64,000 bases of DNA, from contig ML996703.1 in NCBI GenBank assembly GCA_010356995.1, positions 248,001 to 312,000 on the forward strand. Direction: 5' to 3'. Source of the stretch: Trichodelitschia bisporula (lineage: Eukaryota > Ascomycota > Dothideomycetes > Phaeotrichales > Phaeotrichaceae). A program made the translations under genes and the position numbers. Positions 12,847-23,287 of the stretch are shown here, piece by piece. Every line of letters starts with the position of its first letter. Positions within the stretch are counted from its first letter, which is position 1. Below the pieces are notes generated by a model, which saw only the letters and a list, made by a program, of their open reading frames with translations, searched no databases and was not told where the DNA came from.

Positions 12847-14442
12847 ATGCCTGCAGCTCTCCACAGCAACACTAACAGAAAAGCAATGGCGACCATCAAT
12901 GACGGAGCCTGGGCGGGCATTTCGCGGTTCTTTACACCTTCCACATCTCGCCCGACTACTGCCAACCGGCCAAACACTTCTCACAGGCCGAAGACCGCAA
13001 CGCGACCCGACACATCGCGCGACCTCACCAGCAACTACCGCTCAGCCTCGTACTCGGCGCAAGGCTTCCCCCCCTGCCACCACCCGAGCACATCACTCGC
13101 CTCCATGGCATCTCAGCGACTTCCTCAATGCAATTCTCAGCGCGACTTCCCGACAAAGAGCTCAAAAGGAGCCTTCTTTGGTCGCCGCTCCTCCAAAGAT
13201 CCTTTGGCTCCTCCTCACCGCTTAACCGAAGTGCGGCGAAAGGATGTCGCGCAAAGGAGCGCACCCCTGCCGTCAAGACCACCAAAGCTCCCGCCCAAGC
13301 CGACCGCTCCGAATTCAGGATTGACCTTGGAGCCTGCGAAGAAGCGCGATCGTCCAGGCGCCAGCAAACCGCACCGGAGGCCAACGCATATTCCCATTGA
13401 GCAGTTCTACAACCTCAACCAACAGGAAAGCGACGACATCAAAGAGCAGGTCGTCACCGTGCCCTTTCGAGCAACAAACTGGGGACCGCAAGTCAGTAGC
13501 CCAAAGCCGAATTTAAACACCGCCGCTCCACCACACTCACCTTTATCTCCCCGCCGACGTTTCTTCCGCCCCAAATCGCCCTCTTTGTCCTCCCTCCCCG
13601 AATTCCGTTTCAGCCTTGAAAGCGCAACATCCTCCCAGCCGACCTCCCATGGCGATATATCCCTGCCACCCACTCCTTCGACTCCTTCCTCCGCCGCGCC
13701 GCGCAAAAAGTACGTGCCCATACTCACCCCTTACTCCCTCCCCGGCGATGAGATGTACAACGTCGCGCCCCTCGCTCCTTTCGCTTCCGACTCCTTTCCG
13801 GATCCTTTCTATGGACGGGCCACTGCTGCTCCCACCATTGTGACACCGGACGATGCCGCGCCAACATACAAGCGCGACTCGCTCGTAAATCGCGCTTTCC
13901 TCGCCGGCGAGGCCAGCGAGCTGAACCTCGACGAGGAAGAAGATGACGGCGACGTCAAAACGCCCGTCGCGCGGGCATCCATTGTCACCATGGAAGCGGC
14001 CTCGATGACCGAATCCAGCGCCTCTCCCGCGTCCACCGCCGCGAAGACCGACACCCCCAACATCCGCATCGACAACTTCTCGCTCGATGACTCCGCTCCC
14101 ACAGGGTTCGACTTCAATGACTCCGCTCTAACGGGCTTCAACTTCGACGACTCCACTCCAACGAGCTTCCATTTCGATGTGGAGGATACCGACGACGCCG
14201 AATCGATAGCGGATAGCTGTGCCGAACCCGAGTTACCTGAGCAGTGGCGCATGAGCCCCAAGGAGCGTCTCGGCCTCGGCGTCACGACGATTCGGCGAGA
14301 CGAAGCGTGTCCGTGGGATGAATGGGGGGCTGATAGTAACATGCTCACGACTGGTAGTACAGGGGGGAGGAAAGGCAGCGTACCATCACTGGCGTTGGGC
14401 GGGCGCGTCAGGCTTCGGAGCATATTCGGGGCGGTGAATTAA
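12847..14442 (+). CDS. Uncharacterised disordered Ser/Thr/Pro-rich protein
   Basis: A single open frame of 531 residues without introns. I recognise no domain. The protein is rich in Ser, Thr, Pro and Ala and probably mostly disordered. Residues 30-60 contain repeated RP-N/K-T motifs (SRPTTANRPNTSHRPKTA). Around residues 415-440 there are three back-to-back degenerate units of the type DDSAPTGFDFN, an acidic-aromatic repeat, followed by an acidic stretch. Near the C-terminus is a conserved-looking segment PEQWRMSPKERLGLG ... ACPWDEW, the most likely place for a short linear motif. A second Met in frame at residue 14 (MATINDG) is an alternative start. The length of the open frame and its composition support it as a real gene; the function is unknown. 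Confidence 0.75.
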   Translation: MPAALHSNTNRKAMATINDGAWAGISRFFTPSTSRPTTANRPNTSHRPKTATRPDTSRDLTSNYRSASYSAQGFPPCHHPSTSLASMASQRLPQCNSQRDFPTKSSKGAFFGRRSSKDPLAPPHRLTEVRRKDVAQRSAPLPSRPPKLPPKPTAPNSGLTLEPAKKRDRPGASKPHRRPTHIPIEQFYNLNQQESDDIKEQVVTVPFRATNWGPQVSSPKPNLNTAAPPHSPLSPRRRFFRPKSPSLSSLPEFRFSLESATSSQPTSHGDISLPPTPSTPSSAAPRKKYVPILTPYSLPGDEMYNVAPLAPFASDSFPDPFYGRATAAPTIVTPDDAAPTYKRDSLVNRAFLAGEASELNLDEEEDDGDVKTPVARASIVTMEAASMTESSASPASTAAKTDTPNIRIDNFSLDDSAPTGFDFNDSALTGFNFDDSTPTSFHFDVEDTDDAESIADSCAEPELPEQWRMSPKERLGLGVTTIRRDEACPWDEWGADSNMLTTGSTGGRKGSVPSLALGGRVRLRSIFGAVN

Positions 14443-15759
14443 GGGCGGGTGGGGGCATCGACGACGTGCACGACATTCTGGACTCTTCTCGAACTTCACT
14501 TTTGGCTTACGGGCTAGAGCCAGCTGGATACGGATGTACTCTTTCTTGGTGTTTGGACCGCTTGTTGTCGCTTGACATCACTCTCGCTGGGGGTCACAAA
14601 GGAATGATACCCGACCGCTTTTCTTTGTCTCGATCTTGTGCTGCGAAGTGCCGGGTAATGGGGACGGTGAGCATGGCTATTCGGGATGCATAGTTACAGC
14701 ACATGTTTTCCATGAACCACGCGCAAGTAGCTAGTGCCGTAATCGTAGTTGCGATACTCGATCAGTGATCCGCTCCTCTTCCGCTCTTCGTGCTGTTGAA
14801 GTTTAGACCCGTGATCTGCTAGCCTGTCCCTACTCGCGGAGTTCACATATGTCTCGCAGCACCAGCGGAACGCCTCCCGACGTCCGCCCACGAGAAGACG
14901 AAATGATCGGAAAATGCACGTCAGATGAGACTCTGCCACGGCCACGAGGTCGTGGCGTATCTCGACCATCCGTGCAGATCGCCATCTCCAACATCAAGCG
15001 TCTGACAACGGCGCGTTGAGATCCTTGGTATATCGATTGGAGGCGGCGTGAGACATGGTTCGCCGATCTTGTAGGTGGATATGAGGCGAGACTTGCCCTT
15101 GTGAGGAGCAGGGGTAGTCTCCATGCAGTAATTATGGGGAGGAGAGGTGTCTTACTTGGTTGTTGAGGAACTGTTTGGGATTTATATGAGGTGATCCCCT
15201 CTTCTCGTTTCCCGCGTTTTCGTTGACTTTTTTTCCTTTGCTGGCTGTGATACCGGGGATCGGACTTGGGTTCATTTGCGCTGTTGGTGTAAGCACTGCT
15301 TGTCTTCGGCATTGCTGTCTCGTCTTGCGGGTCACTTCCCTCATACGACATTGAGTTCTCTGATGCTCATCTGTAGCGGCTGGCGGTTCCTCGACCCGCG
15401 GTCACTTTGCTTCTCATCAGTGCTGGCTCGGCTGCTCCATCAAAGCTCCGGATCTCCAAGGCAAGCTCCGACTCTCCAAGGGCAATTGACGGGATGCGTT
15501 GCCATGGACACGGGAGATAGCTCGAGGCAGATCATAAGAGTTTCGAGGTCAACAGCAGAGCAGCTCCCAAAGCGAGGATCCATTCCACACCCTATCATCC
15601 AAGCAGGTATCCGCCCTTTCCATCCACATTAAGAACCCATTTGCGATCCCGTACCATATGTCCATGATGCAAACTCCAGCGCCCTCGCGGGCGACGACTC
15701 CAACCGGATCCCCGAGTCCAAACCCAAACCCGACCATAACGCCAAACCGCTCAAAATCC
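14443..15759. other. Intergenic, possible small unresolved gene on the minus strand
   Basis: No gene can be defined with confidence. On the minus strand, 15350-14920 shows two hydrophilic Lys/Pro-rich segments. One contains NPSPIPGITASKGKKV and the other ETTPAPHKGKSRLISTYK. They could be joined by a short intron starting GTAAGACACC at about 15160. Neither half matches a family I know, so I leave it unannotated. Confidence 0.3.
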
Positions 15760-17470
15760 TCAATATGCCGCCTTCCTAAACCGGATATTCACACCCTCAC
15801 CCGGGAACATAGTCAAGGTAAACCCCTTCTTCATCTTCTCCGCCCCACACCACTCAATATCATCAAACTGCTGCAGCAGCCGGACGATAAGGTAACTCGC
15901 CTCCGTAATCGCGTATTGCTCTGCCGGCACACATTAGCTCCAATCCCACAACTACAACCAACACAGGTAACTCACGTCCAAGGCATATGCGCGGCCCGCC
16001 CGAAAATGGCAAAAACGCCCAATCGCGCTTCAACCCCTCCCACCTCCCGGGCAAAAACTCCCCCGCATTCTCCCCCCACAAGTCCTCGCGCCTATGCATC
16101 CCATACACAATAAACGTAACCGTCTGCCCCTTCCTCACCGCAATCGGCTGGGTACCATCCGGCCCGCCCCCCACCGGCAACGTCGTATTCCGCACCGCGA
16201 CGCGGTTGTTGATCGGGACAACGGGGTACAAGCGGAGGGTCTCGTTGATCACATACTGGAGCTGGCGGCAGGACTTGAGGCGGCCGAAGTCGAGAGGCTC
16301 GGAGGTGATGCTGGGGCCAAATTCGGAGATGATGATTCGGCGCAGTTTGTGGTATTCGGTGGGGTGTGTGGCGAGGAGATAGAAGACCCAGCTGAGGAGG
16401 GCGGCGGTGGTGTCGCGGCCGGCGCCGAGGAGGGCTGGGGGGTGTTAGTGAGAGCTTCTGGGTTACACGGGGCGGGGATTGCCGGATCGTTGGGAGGACG
16501 TACCGAGGATCTGGTCGCGTAGGTAGATGGGATCGCGGCTTTCCTTGACCAGCTCCCTGAGCAGGGCGTACTTCTTATGCGCCTTGTCCTCGTTCGTCTC
16601 GGTGCTCTTCTCCTCCACCGGCGCATCCAGCGCCATCTGCACATAGCGATTGACAAAACCCCTCACCCTCGCCACCGCCTTCCGATAATACGGCCTATCC
16701 ACAAGCCAATACAAGCCCTGCATCCGGATGCGAAACGCGAGCCACATCTGCCCCTGATGGAACGCCTCCGTGAACTCGCGATCCACCGCCAGCTTCGCCA
16801 TGTCGCTCTTCTCGCCCTCCAGCTTCCCAGCCGCTTGTAACTGACTCTCGACATTATTCCCGAACAGAAACGCCGTCGCCGTGTCCATCGTGAAGCGGTA
16901 GAGGTAGGGCTGGAGATCAAACGGCGCGGTCCACTGGCCCTCGCTTTTCGGGAGCACATCGATAAGAATCCTTGCCGCGCGATCCGTCTCCTCGAAATCA
17001 TTGATTTGTTCCCGCGCAAACGCCGGCCGGAACACCGCGCGACTATGCGCCCAGAACGCACCATCACTCGTAAAAATGCTCCGTCCCAGCATAGCGCCAA
17101 ACTGCGCCGCCCTCCGCTCCCCCGTCTCAAAGTCCTTAAACTGTGTCGCGAGGGCCGCCTGCACGATGCGCGGCTCCATGGTCGTGATGGTGCGGATGCC
17201 GAAGGGTCCCGTGGCCTCGAAGGTGCGCACGCCGAGGGCGCGGAAGCGCGGCAGCATCACGTCGTCGAAGATGTCCTCGAGGCCGGTTTGCGCGGCGCGC
17301 ATGGTGCGGTAGAGACCGTCGAGGCCCCATGGGAGCTTGTTGACGAGGATGTAGGGCTTTGCGCAGTTGTGTTGCCGGGCGAAGGCGCGGAATTGGCGCT
17401 CGCGGAGGTAGGCGCGGAGGGTGGTGTAGAGCCAGTAGGCCAGGGCGAGGAGGGCGAGGTTGAAGATCAT
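15760..17470 (-). CDS. Cytochrome P450, CYP52 clan (alkane/fatty-acid hydroxylase type)
   Basis: Exons 17470-16504, 16434-15976 and 15920-15760 give 528 residues. The start at 17470 is the first real ATG; the frame is open five codons further, but from a GTG. The N-terminus is a membrane anchor (MIFNLALLALAYWLYTTL), so it should be an ER enzyme. The I-helix has AGRDTTAALLSW. The K-helix ExxR is ETLRLYP followed by VVPINNR. GGGPDG precedes the PERF-like region, and the haem loop reads FLPFSGGPRICLGQQYA, with Cys as the axial ligand. The second intron (15975-15921) splits the codon just after CLG and the join gives the family-typical CLGQQ. GGGPDG and NNRVAVRNTTLP are typical of CYP52/CYP539 enzymes that omega-hydroxylate alkanes and fatty acids. 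The substrate here is inferred, and no pathway partners lie nearby. Confidence 0.93.
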
Positions 17471-20443
17471 GGCTGCGGTGCTCACGCTCTCATCTCAGCT
17501 CAGCGCCGCGTGTGTATAGGGCGAAGGACAGGCAGGCAAATGTAGTCAAGCGCTCAGCATCACGAACAAAAACGGAAAGCGACCAGAACAGCGGCCACGG
17601 AAGCAAAGATATCAAGTAGCAATCTACCCTAATCTTCTACCCCTCTACCAACTTCGGCTATTTAGCGACCGCGCATCTTCAGGGTGCAAGCCCCTCGCGC
17701 CCCAAAACCGCCTGCCGAACCCGACACGGAGGATCCGCATGCGCGCGCGCACGCCGCCGCGGGCCAACGAAACGCCCATGTCCCCCCCTTTTGCGACCTT
17801 AGGCGAGCGCTCACTGGATGGGATTCAGAGAGGGGGGCAAGGACATACAGGCAGCAGAAGAATGGAGCAAGCGTTCTACGATACGTGCGATACGTCGCCG
17901 CTTGGCCCTGTTTGCGAATACGGAGCTGGAGGTCAGATGGGGGTTTCGACTTCCCAGTCCTTAGGTCTGAATGCAAGTGCAACCATCAATCATGCAGTTT
18001 GCGTCATTCGTTTCGACCTCCCCCCGGAAGCAATGTTCACTAGGCCTAGATCTCGGAAAGGTCCGACCGTGCAATGAACAATGAGAGGAACCGTTGAAAT
18101 GTTGATCTGGTGGAGCCTTGCGCTGCTTTTTTCGCCCTTTCGCTTGTTCAAACGCAACACAGATGGAAAGACGGTCAGGGCCGTCCAGTTGTTCTGCACA
18201 ATAGGCGAAAGCTGCTAGACGTAATCCAATACATAATATGCCGTCCTCTGCATCTTCGCTTGCCAGCAAAGAGGCACGCAGTAGGCCCGCCGCCGGCTTC
18301 GGCATCCCGTATCGAATTGAGCTTCCAACCATCCTCCCGGGGGTGGTGGTAGGCGAGAAAAAAGCTTATGCCGTCCACGAATACCCCGATTGGCCAGCGC
18401 TTTGACAGCCACGTCCGCCTCGTGCGACTGTGTCACCTCACGGAAGGGATGCGGAAAGGAACAGAAGAACGGGCTGCCGAATCCTGACGACTGTGAGAAA
18501 CCGGGGAACCGACAAAGCAAAATAAAACAACCTGGGAGAGATTTCGGCAGGCCAGCGTCATGACCGTCGGCGCTGCCTGGAAGTGGCCTGCGGGGGTGAA
18601 ATATATGCAGGCGGGCTTTTCGTATGTCGTCCTGTTTTGGGTATTTCGCCGGCGGAGCTGAAGCCGGACGCGCGTGCCTTTTTCTCGGCCTGCCGTTGCG
18701 AAGGTTATTGGAGGAGATGGCGAGGCTGATGATTGCTTGGAGAGGATACATATGCATCTGCTGTGCAAGTATCTGATGCTGTACTCTGTACGCTGCCATG
18801 GAACTGGAAAGACATTTCTGAATCAGACATTTTCCTCGGCGGTCTTATCGATAAACATGGCATTGCTTTGTACTGATGGGAATTGAGACTTCGAATCTAT
18901 GCCAGTATCAACTACATCCGTATTGAACTCTGGACATCACTTTCCAGAACAAGACCTAATCCTTCTATGGGCCTTATCTACGGTACCGGTATGCTATGCT
19001 GGTAGCACTACGGTGCAGCTTAAGCGGATGCCATTCAACCTAGACGATATTGATGTCATGCATGACGTTGATAGCGGCGGAGCGTCGGAGACGTCTAGAG
19101 TGGCCATCCGTAAAGGCAAGTGTTATCACCTTCGCAAGTAGTCATTGACCATGATACTCTTGACGTCCGAGGGAGAAGCCCAAGGGAGGCTAGCCGCATC
19201 CAGCTGCGGATGCCTTCATTTTCTTGAAACCAGTTGCCGAGCGGGGCGTGGGGTTTCCGGAGCGTTCGTACTGGAGTCCGTATTCTTAAGTACTCTGAGA
19301 CAGCTCGACGATCGACTGGTTTACAATTTCCAGAGAGTTATTGCTGTGGATCTAGATCGTCGTCTTTCATTTAGTGACGCTGAATTCCTTTCCGGCTAAA
19401 AATGATGCTATCTCCATGCACAAAGGCCAGGGGTCCCGGGATGCAACATCGTGTCTGCAACGTGGGTGCCTAAACCGGATCCCGGAGCTGATCAGAACTT
19501 TGACAGCGTTCGAGGCCGAGGCTTGCAAGATGCAAGGCAACAGATCTTGCGAACTGACAGTTGGACTTCGCTGGTTGGACGCGGAGTTTCAGCCGCAGCG
19601 CGTATGCAGCTGGGATACGCATCGATGCCTCGGTTTGGAGAGCTTCACATGGAGATTATGGCATTGAGATGGAACTGAGGTTCGAATGGATCCCCACACG
19701 AATTCGATGGGAGAGCGAGGGTCTCAGCCCTTTCTTCTCAGGAGCTGGTGGGTACTGCGTGCGAAAGGAATATTGGGTCGTTCGGCCAGAAAGGGCAAGA
19801 AAAATCATGTCCGTATCCTTTTGCAGCGGTGGTTGATTTTGAAGGTTCCAATGCCGAAGGCCACTTTAGACCATGGAGACATATATCATAGTCTCTTCAT
19901 TATCGCTTCGTGACATGTCAGCGTAGAAAAGAAAAATTTAAAGGCATCTGAAGCTTCACAAACCGTCTCGGGACTCTGGAGCCGGAATGTTAGCACAAGC
20001 AAAGTCGCAAACTGCTCCATCAAAAGCCGTGAACCATACCATGAAAAGCAGTAACCGATGTTAGAGCTCCGAGCCATCGAGTTCACCGCAGAAGAAGTCT
20101 TCTCCCATCTAAAGTGGCGATATCAAAAGCAGGTGACGCGGGGTCGAACCACTCCCCGAGCACCCCTGCAAGCAGCGACAAAGCAGCCCCCCGCTCTGCC
20201 CACCAGGCCCAGGGCAGGTCAACCAGGAGCCCGAGCGCTGACCTCACCTCACCTTCCCCTTTCCGACGATCAAGCACCAACGACACTCCGCAAGTTTGCT
20301 CGTGAAAACCGCTTCCAACAGCATCATTCCAGTCTTCACACCGCAGCACCCGTTCTCCACCATCTTATCAAGAAGCACACGTTCTCCGTTGCCCTCATTG
20401 ACCCGAACCCGCACCTGCCCCGCTTGAGAGAGACTCCGTCATC
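17471..20443. other. Gene-poor stretch
   Basis: Almost 3 kb upstream of the P450 and before the next gene. Only short frames are present (longest ATG-started ones about 80-120 codons), without domains and mostly overlapping on opposite strands. I see no RNA gene or repeat. Confidence 0.45.
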
Positions 20444-22037
20444 ATGGCCGACCTCCGCGCCTGGGAAGAAGACCGCGCGCTATACCTCTTCACCAGCCTC
20501 ACAGCCGGCTCCTCACACATCGTAACCGCCACCTCGCGCATCGAAACCATCCTCAAGAATGCACGCATCCCCTTCACCTACATAGACACCGCAACCAACG
20601 AGGGAGCAAAGCGTCTCTTCCAGCGGCGCGCCAACGGACGCAAGCTACCCCTCCTCGTAAAAGACGGGTTCGTAATTGGAGTACGCTAGGCCTTTCCCTC
20701 TCTCTCCCCTCCAATGCTAATACAGCCCGTAGGACCTCGCCCAAGTCGAAGAATGGAACGAGTTCGGCGAGCTCAAGGAAGCGATAGGCGACGTCCCCAT
20801 CACGGCCACGAGCCACACCACCACGCCGGCCAAAATGGCTGGGCCCTACTCTTCCTCCCCTGCGCTCACGCCCTCCAAGCCCGCTGCCGTGATGACGGCG
20901 GCGAACACGGCGAAGGCATCGCCTGCGCAGGCGCGCGCACAGGAGGCAGCGCCGCCGAGCGGGCTGGTTAGTCAGCTACGGCAAGCGGCGCAGGAGAGCG
21001 CTGCGGCGGCGGTGGCGAAGAAGGGCGCTGCGAAGGCGGGGCTGGGGTCGAGGGCTTCGACGCCAGCGGCGGAGCTGAAGAGCCCGCCGTTGACACCGGG
21101 AGGACGGCGGAGTAGTGGTGGAAGTGTGAGCAAGTTTATCCCTGATTCGTTTGAGAAGCCGGCGACGACTCATCGGGGGAGTGATGTGGGGATTGTGAGT
21201 GAGGAGGAGATTAGGGAGATTGAGCGACGGGAGACGATTTGTGAGGAGGATGAGGAGAGCTCTGATGAGGAGGATAAGGCGAAGGGGAAGGCGGCTGTGA
21301 AGAAAGAGGATAAGAAGCCTGCTCCGGCGAAGAAGGAAGAGGAGAGCTCCGAGGAAGAGAGCTCAGACGAAGATAAGGAGGAAGAGAGCGAAGATGAGAA
21401 GCCCAAACCCAAGCCCGCTGCTTCCGCCGTCGCACCCAGGAAGGTCGCTGAGACCAAGAAACCGGCCGAGGAAAGCTCCGAAGACGAAAGCGAAGAGGAC
21501 AGCGAAGAAGAGAGCGAAGACGAGCAACCCAAAGGCAAAGCTCCCGCAAAAACCCAGCCCCCTCCGAAGAAGCAACCCGAGGCCAAAAAGCCCTCACCTG
21601 CGAAGAAGGTCGAGGAATCATCCGAGGAAGAGAGCTCTGAGGACGACGAGGATGAGAGCGAAGACGAGGCCCCCAAGGGAAAACTTCCCGCGACCAAGAA
21701 GACAGCCGGTTTCGCAACGGCCCCCCCCGTCGCCGGTAGCTCGAAGCCAGCCGCGGCCCAGTCCAAGGCCGCCGCAGCGAAGAAACCCGCGGAGGAATCT
21801 AGCTCAGAGGAAGAAGACGATGATGAAGAAGACGACGACGAAGAAGAATCAGAGGACGAGGCACCTACTACCGCCAAACCCACCCCCGCAGCCGCAGCCT
21901 CGTCCTCCCAACCCGCCACCGCGCCTCCCGCAAAGGGGCCCGTGACAGCGGAGATCGAGCGCAAGCTCGGCAAGCTCAAGCTGCAGCGGACAGAGGAAGA
22001 GACAGATGAGCCGAAGACGGGGAAGAAGCCCCGGTGA
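20444..22037 (+). CDS. SH3BGR-family thioredoxin-like protein with long acidic Ser/Glu tail
   Basis: Exons 20444-20680 and 20733-22037 give 513 residues. Residues 1-100 form a thioredoxin/glutaredoxin-like SH3BGR domain: RALYLFTSLTAGS, KNARIPFTYIDTA, GRKLPLLVKDGFVIG, then DLAQVEEWNEFGELKEAIG after the intron. It has no CxxC redox motif, as expected for SH3BGR proteins, which are not thought to be redox active. The intron ends GTAG|GAC; this join restores the conserved VIGDLAQVEEWNE reading. Residues 100-260 are Ala/Ser-rich. The final 250 residues repeat SSEEESSDED-type acidic clusters separated by Lys/Pro/Ala linkers, like Nopp140/SRP40 casein-kinase-2 substrates. The domain assignment is firm; nucleolar or scaffold roles suggested by the tail are inference. 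Confidence 0.87.
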
Positions 22038-23287
22038 CTATGTTTTTGAGCACCGGGTCCCATGAGGGTTCGGTTGCTCGCCCCTTGATCTTGATTTAAG
22101 CGCGTCGAGCGTAAGTGCGTGTGGCGTGGTTTTTGGACTGGTGGACAATCTCGGCTCTGTGTGTTGCTGGAGGATAGTGGGTGCGGCTGTGTGTGATTTG
22201 AGGCGATGTAGTGCGTGTAATGGTGGAATTTTGGGGGTGGTTTGACTGTTAGATGCGTAGAGCGGTAATTTTCGACGGGCGCCGAATGGGTCTGGTATCT
22301 TCTTCGAGTAGGAATATACATTTGAATGCCGAGCTTCGCAGAGTCACAAGTTCGTCAGGTCAATTCAAAGTCCCAAACTTAGTTGTGAAAGGCCATAATG
22401 ATGATTCGATAGGCTTCATGATACAAATTCAAACTCCTGAGCGCCGTAGACTTCCCGTGAAGAAGCTAGTCTTGCAAACTGATGCCCATAACGCCGATAA
22501 AATGAGCTCCTCCACTGCCACTGTAAAAATGCCCAGTCCTTTCCGAAAATAAGCAAACATCCGCCCATAAGCAATCTGAGAGTAAACGCCGTCCATCACA
22601 ACTCCAACCCAGCCACCCTGTCGTGAAATCCATCCACATCCTGCATCCCTTTCCTTGACTGAACCGCAATCTCCATAAACATCAAACTGTCCATCAAAGC
22701 CCATCGAAGACCACCGAGTCCAGAACCACTCCCATCACATATCCAGCCGATCCCTGAGTCCCGTAGCCCAAATCCAACCTTCCTATCCAGCAAGCCCTCC
22801 GAGAACCATCGATCGTAATCCAGTCCATCATCATTTCGACTTCCAGTCCATACCCCCTCCTACGATACCGAGCCAAAGACCAAAGAAAAAGGAAAAGAGA
22901 ACCGCCGAGTTTTTCAGCCCCGATGCGAGAGCTCACACATGCAAGCATGAGAGCTCAAATCACACCTAAGCCTACTCCACCCCCAGTTCACTTGATACCA
23001 ATCCCGTTGACCAATCTAGTCCCAAAGTGGGAGCTCACCAAGGTGCCTACTTCATCGGCCAGGTTTCCCGATAAACCAGGACCTTGACACGAACTTCAGC
23101 AACCAGCAAGAACTCAACAACCTAAGACACCGAATGCCTCGAAAACCCCGATGGGAATTTCAGCGCCGGTGTGAGAGCGCACACATGGAGAACATGAGAG
23201 CTCAAATCACACCGGCGCGTACTTCATCCACCACAGGTCGTCGAATCTTCAGTCAGTATGTGGAAAGGAGTGTGGAACCAACCCGCA
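22038..23287. other. Convergent intergenic region with duplicated segment
   Basis: Lies between the 3' ends of two convergent genes. The longest frames are under 100 codons and show no domain. It contains the duplicated segment listed separately. Confidence 0.5.
22919..23214. repeat. Pair of about 45-55-bp direct repeats
   Basis: Both copies begin with CCCCGATG. Further in, both share GAGAGC, CACACATG and an 18-base block (CATGAGAGCTCAAATCAC) that continues into ACC. Copy 1 lies at about 22919-22968, copy 2 at about 23147-23214. Copy 2 is bounded by GGTGTGAG and ATCACACC, giving it an imperfect inverted-repeat outline. A weaker echo (CTACTTCATC / GTACTTCATC) follows each. Confidence 0.7.

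Noticed and set aside
20135-20155. T-arm-like GGGGTCGAACCACTCCCC
   Set aside because: No matching anticodon or acceptor stem around it; chance hairpin.
21170-22321. A 383-codon Ser-rich frame on the minus strand
   Set aside because: It is the antisense of the GAG/GAA-rich acidic tail of the SH3BGR-like gene. Its poly-Ser content follows directly from that composition.
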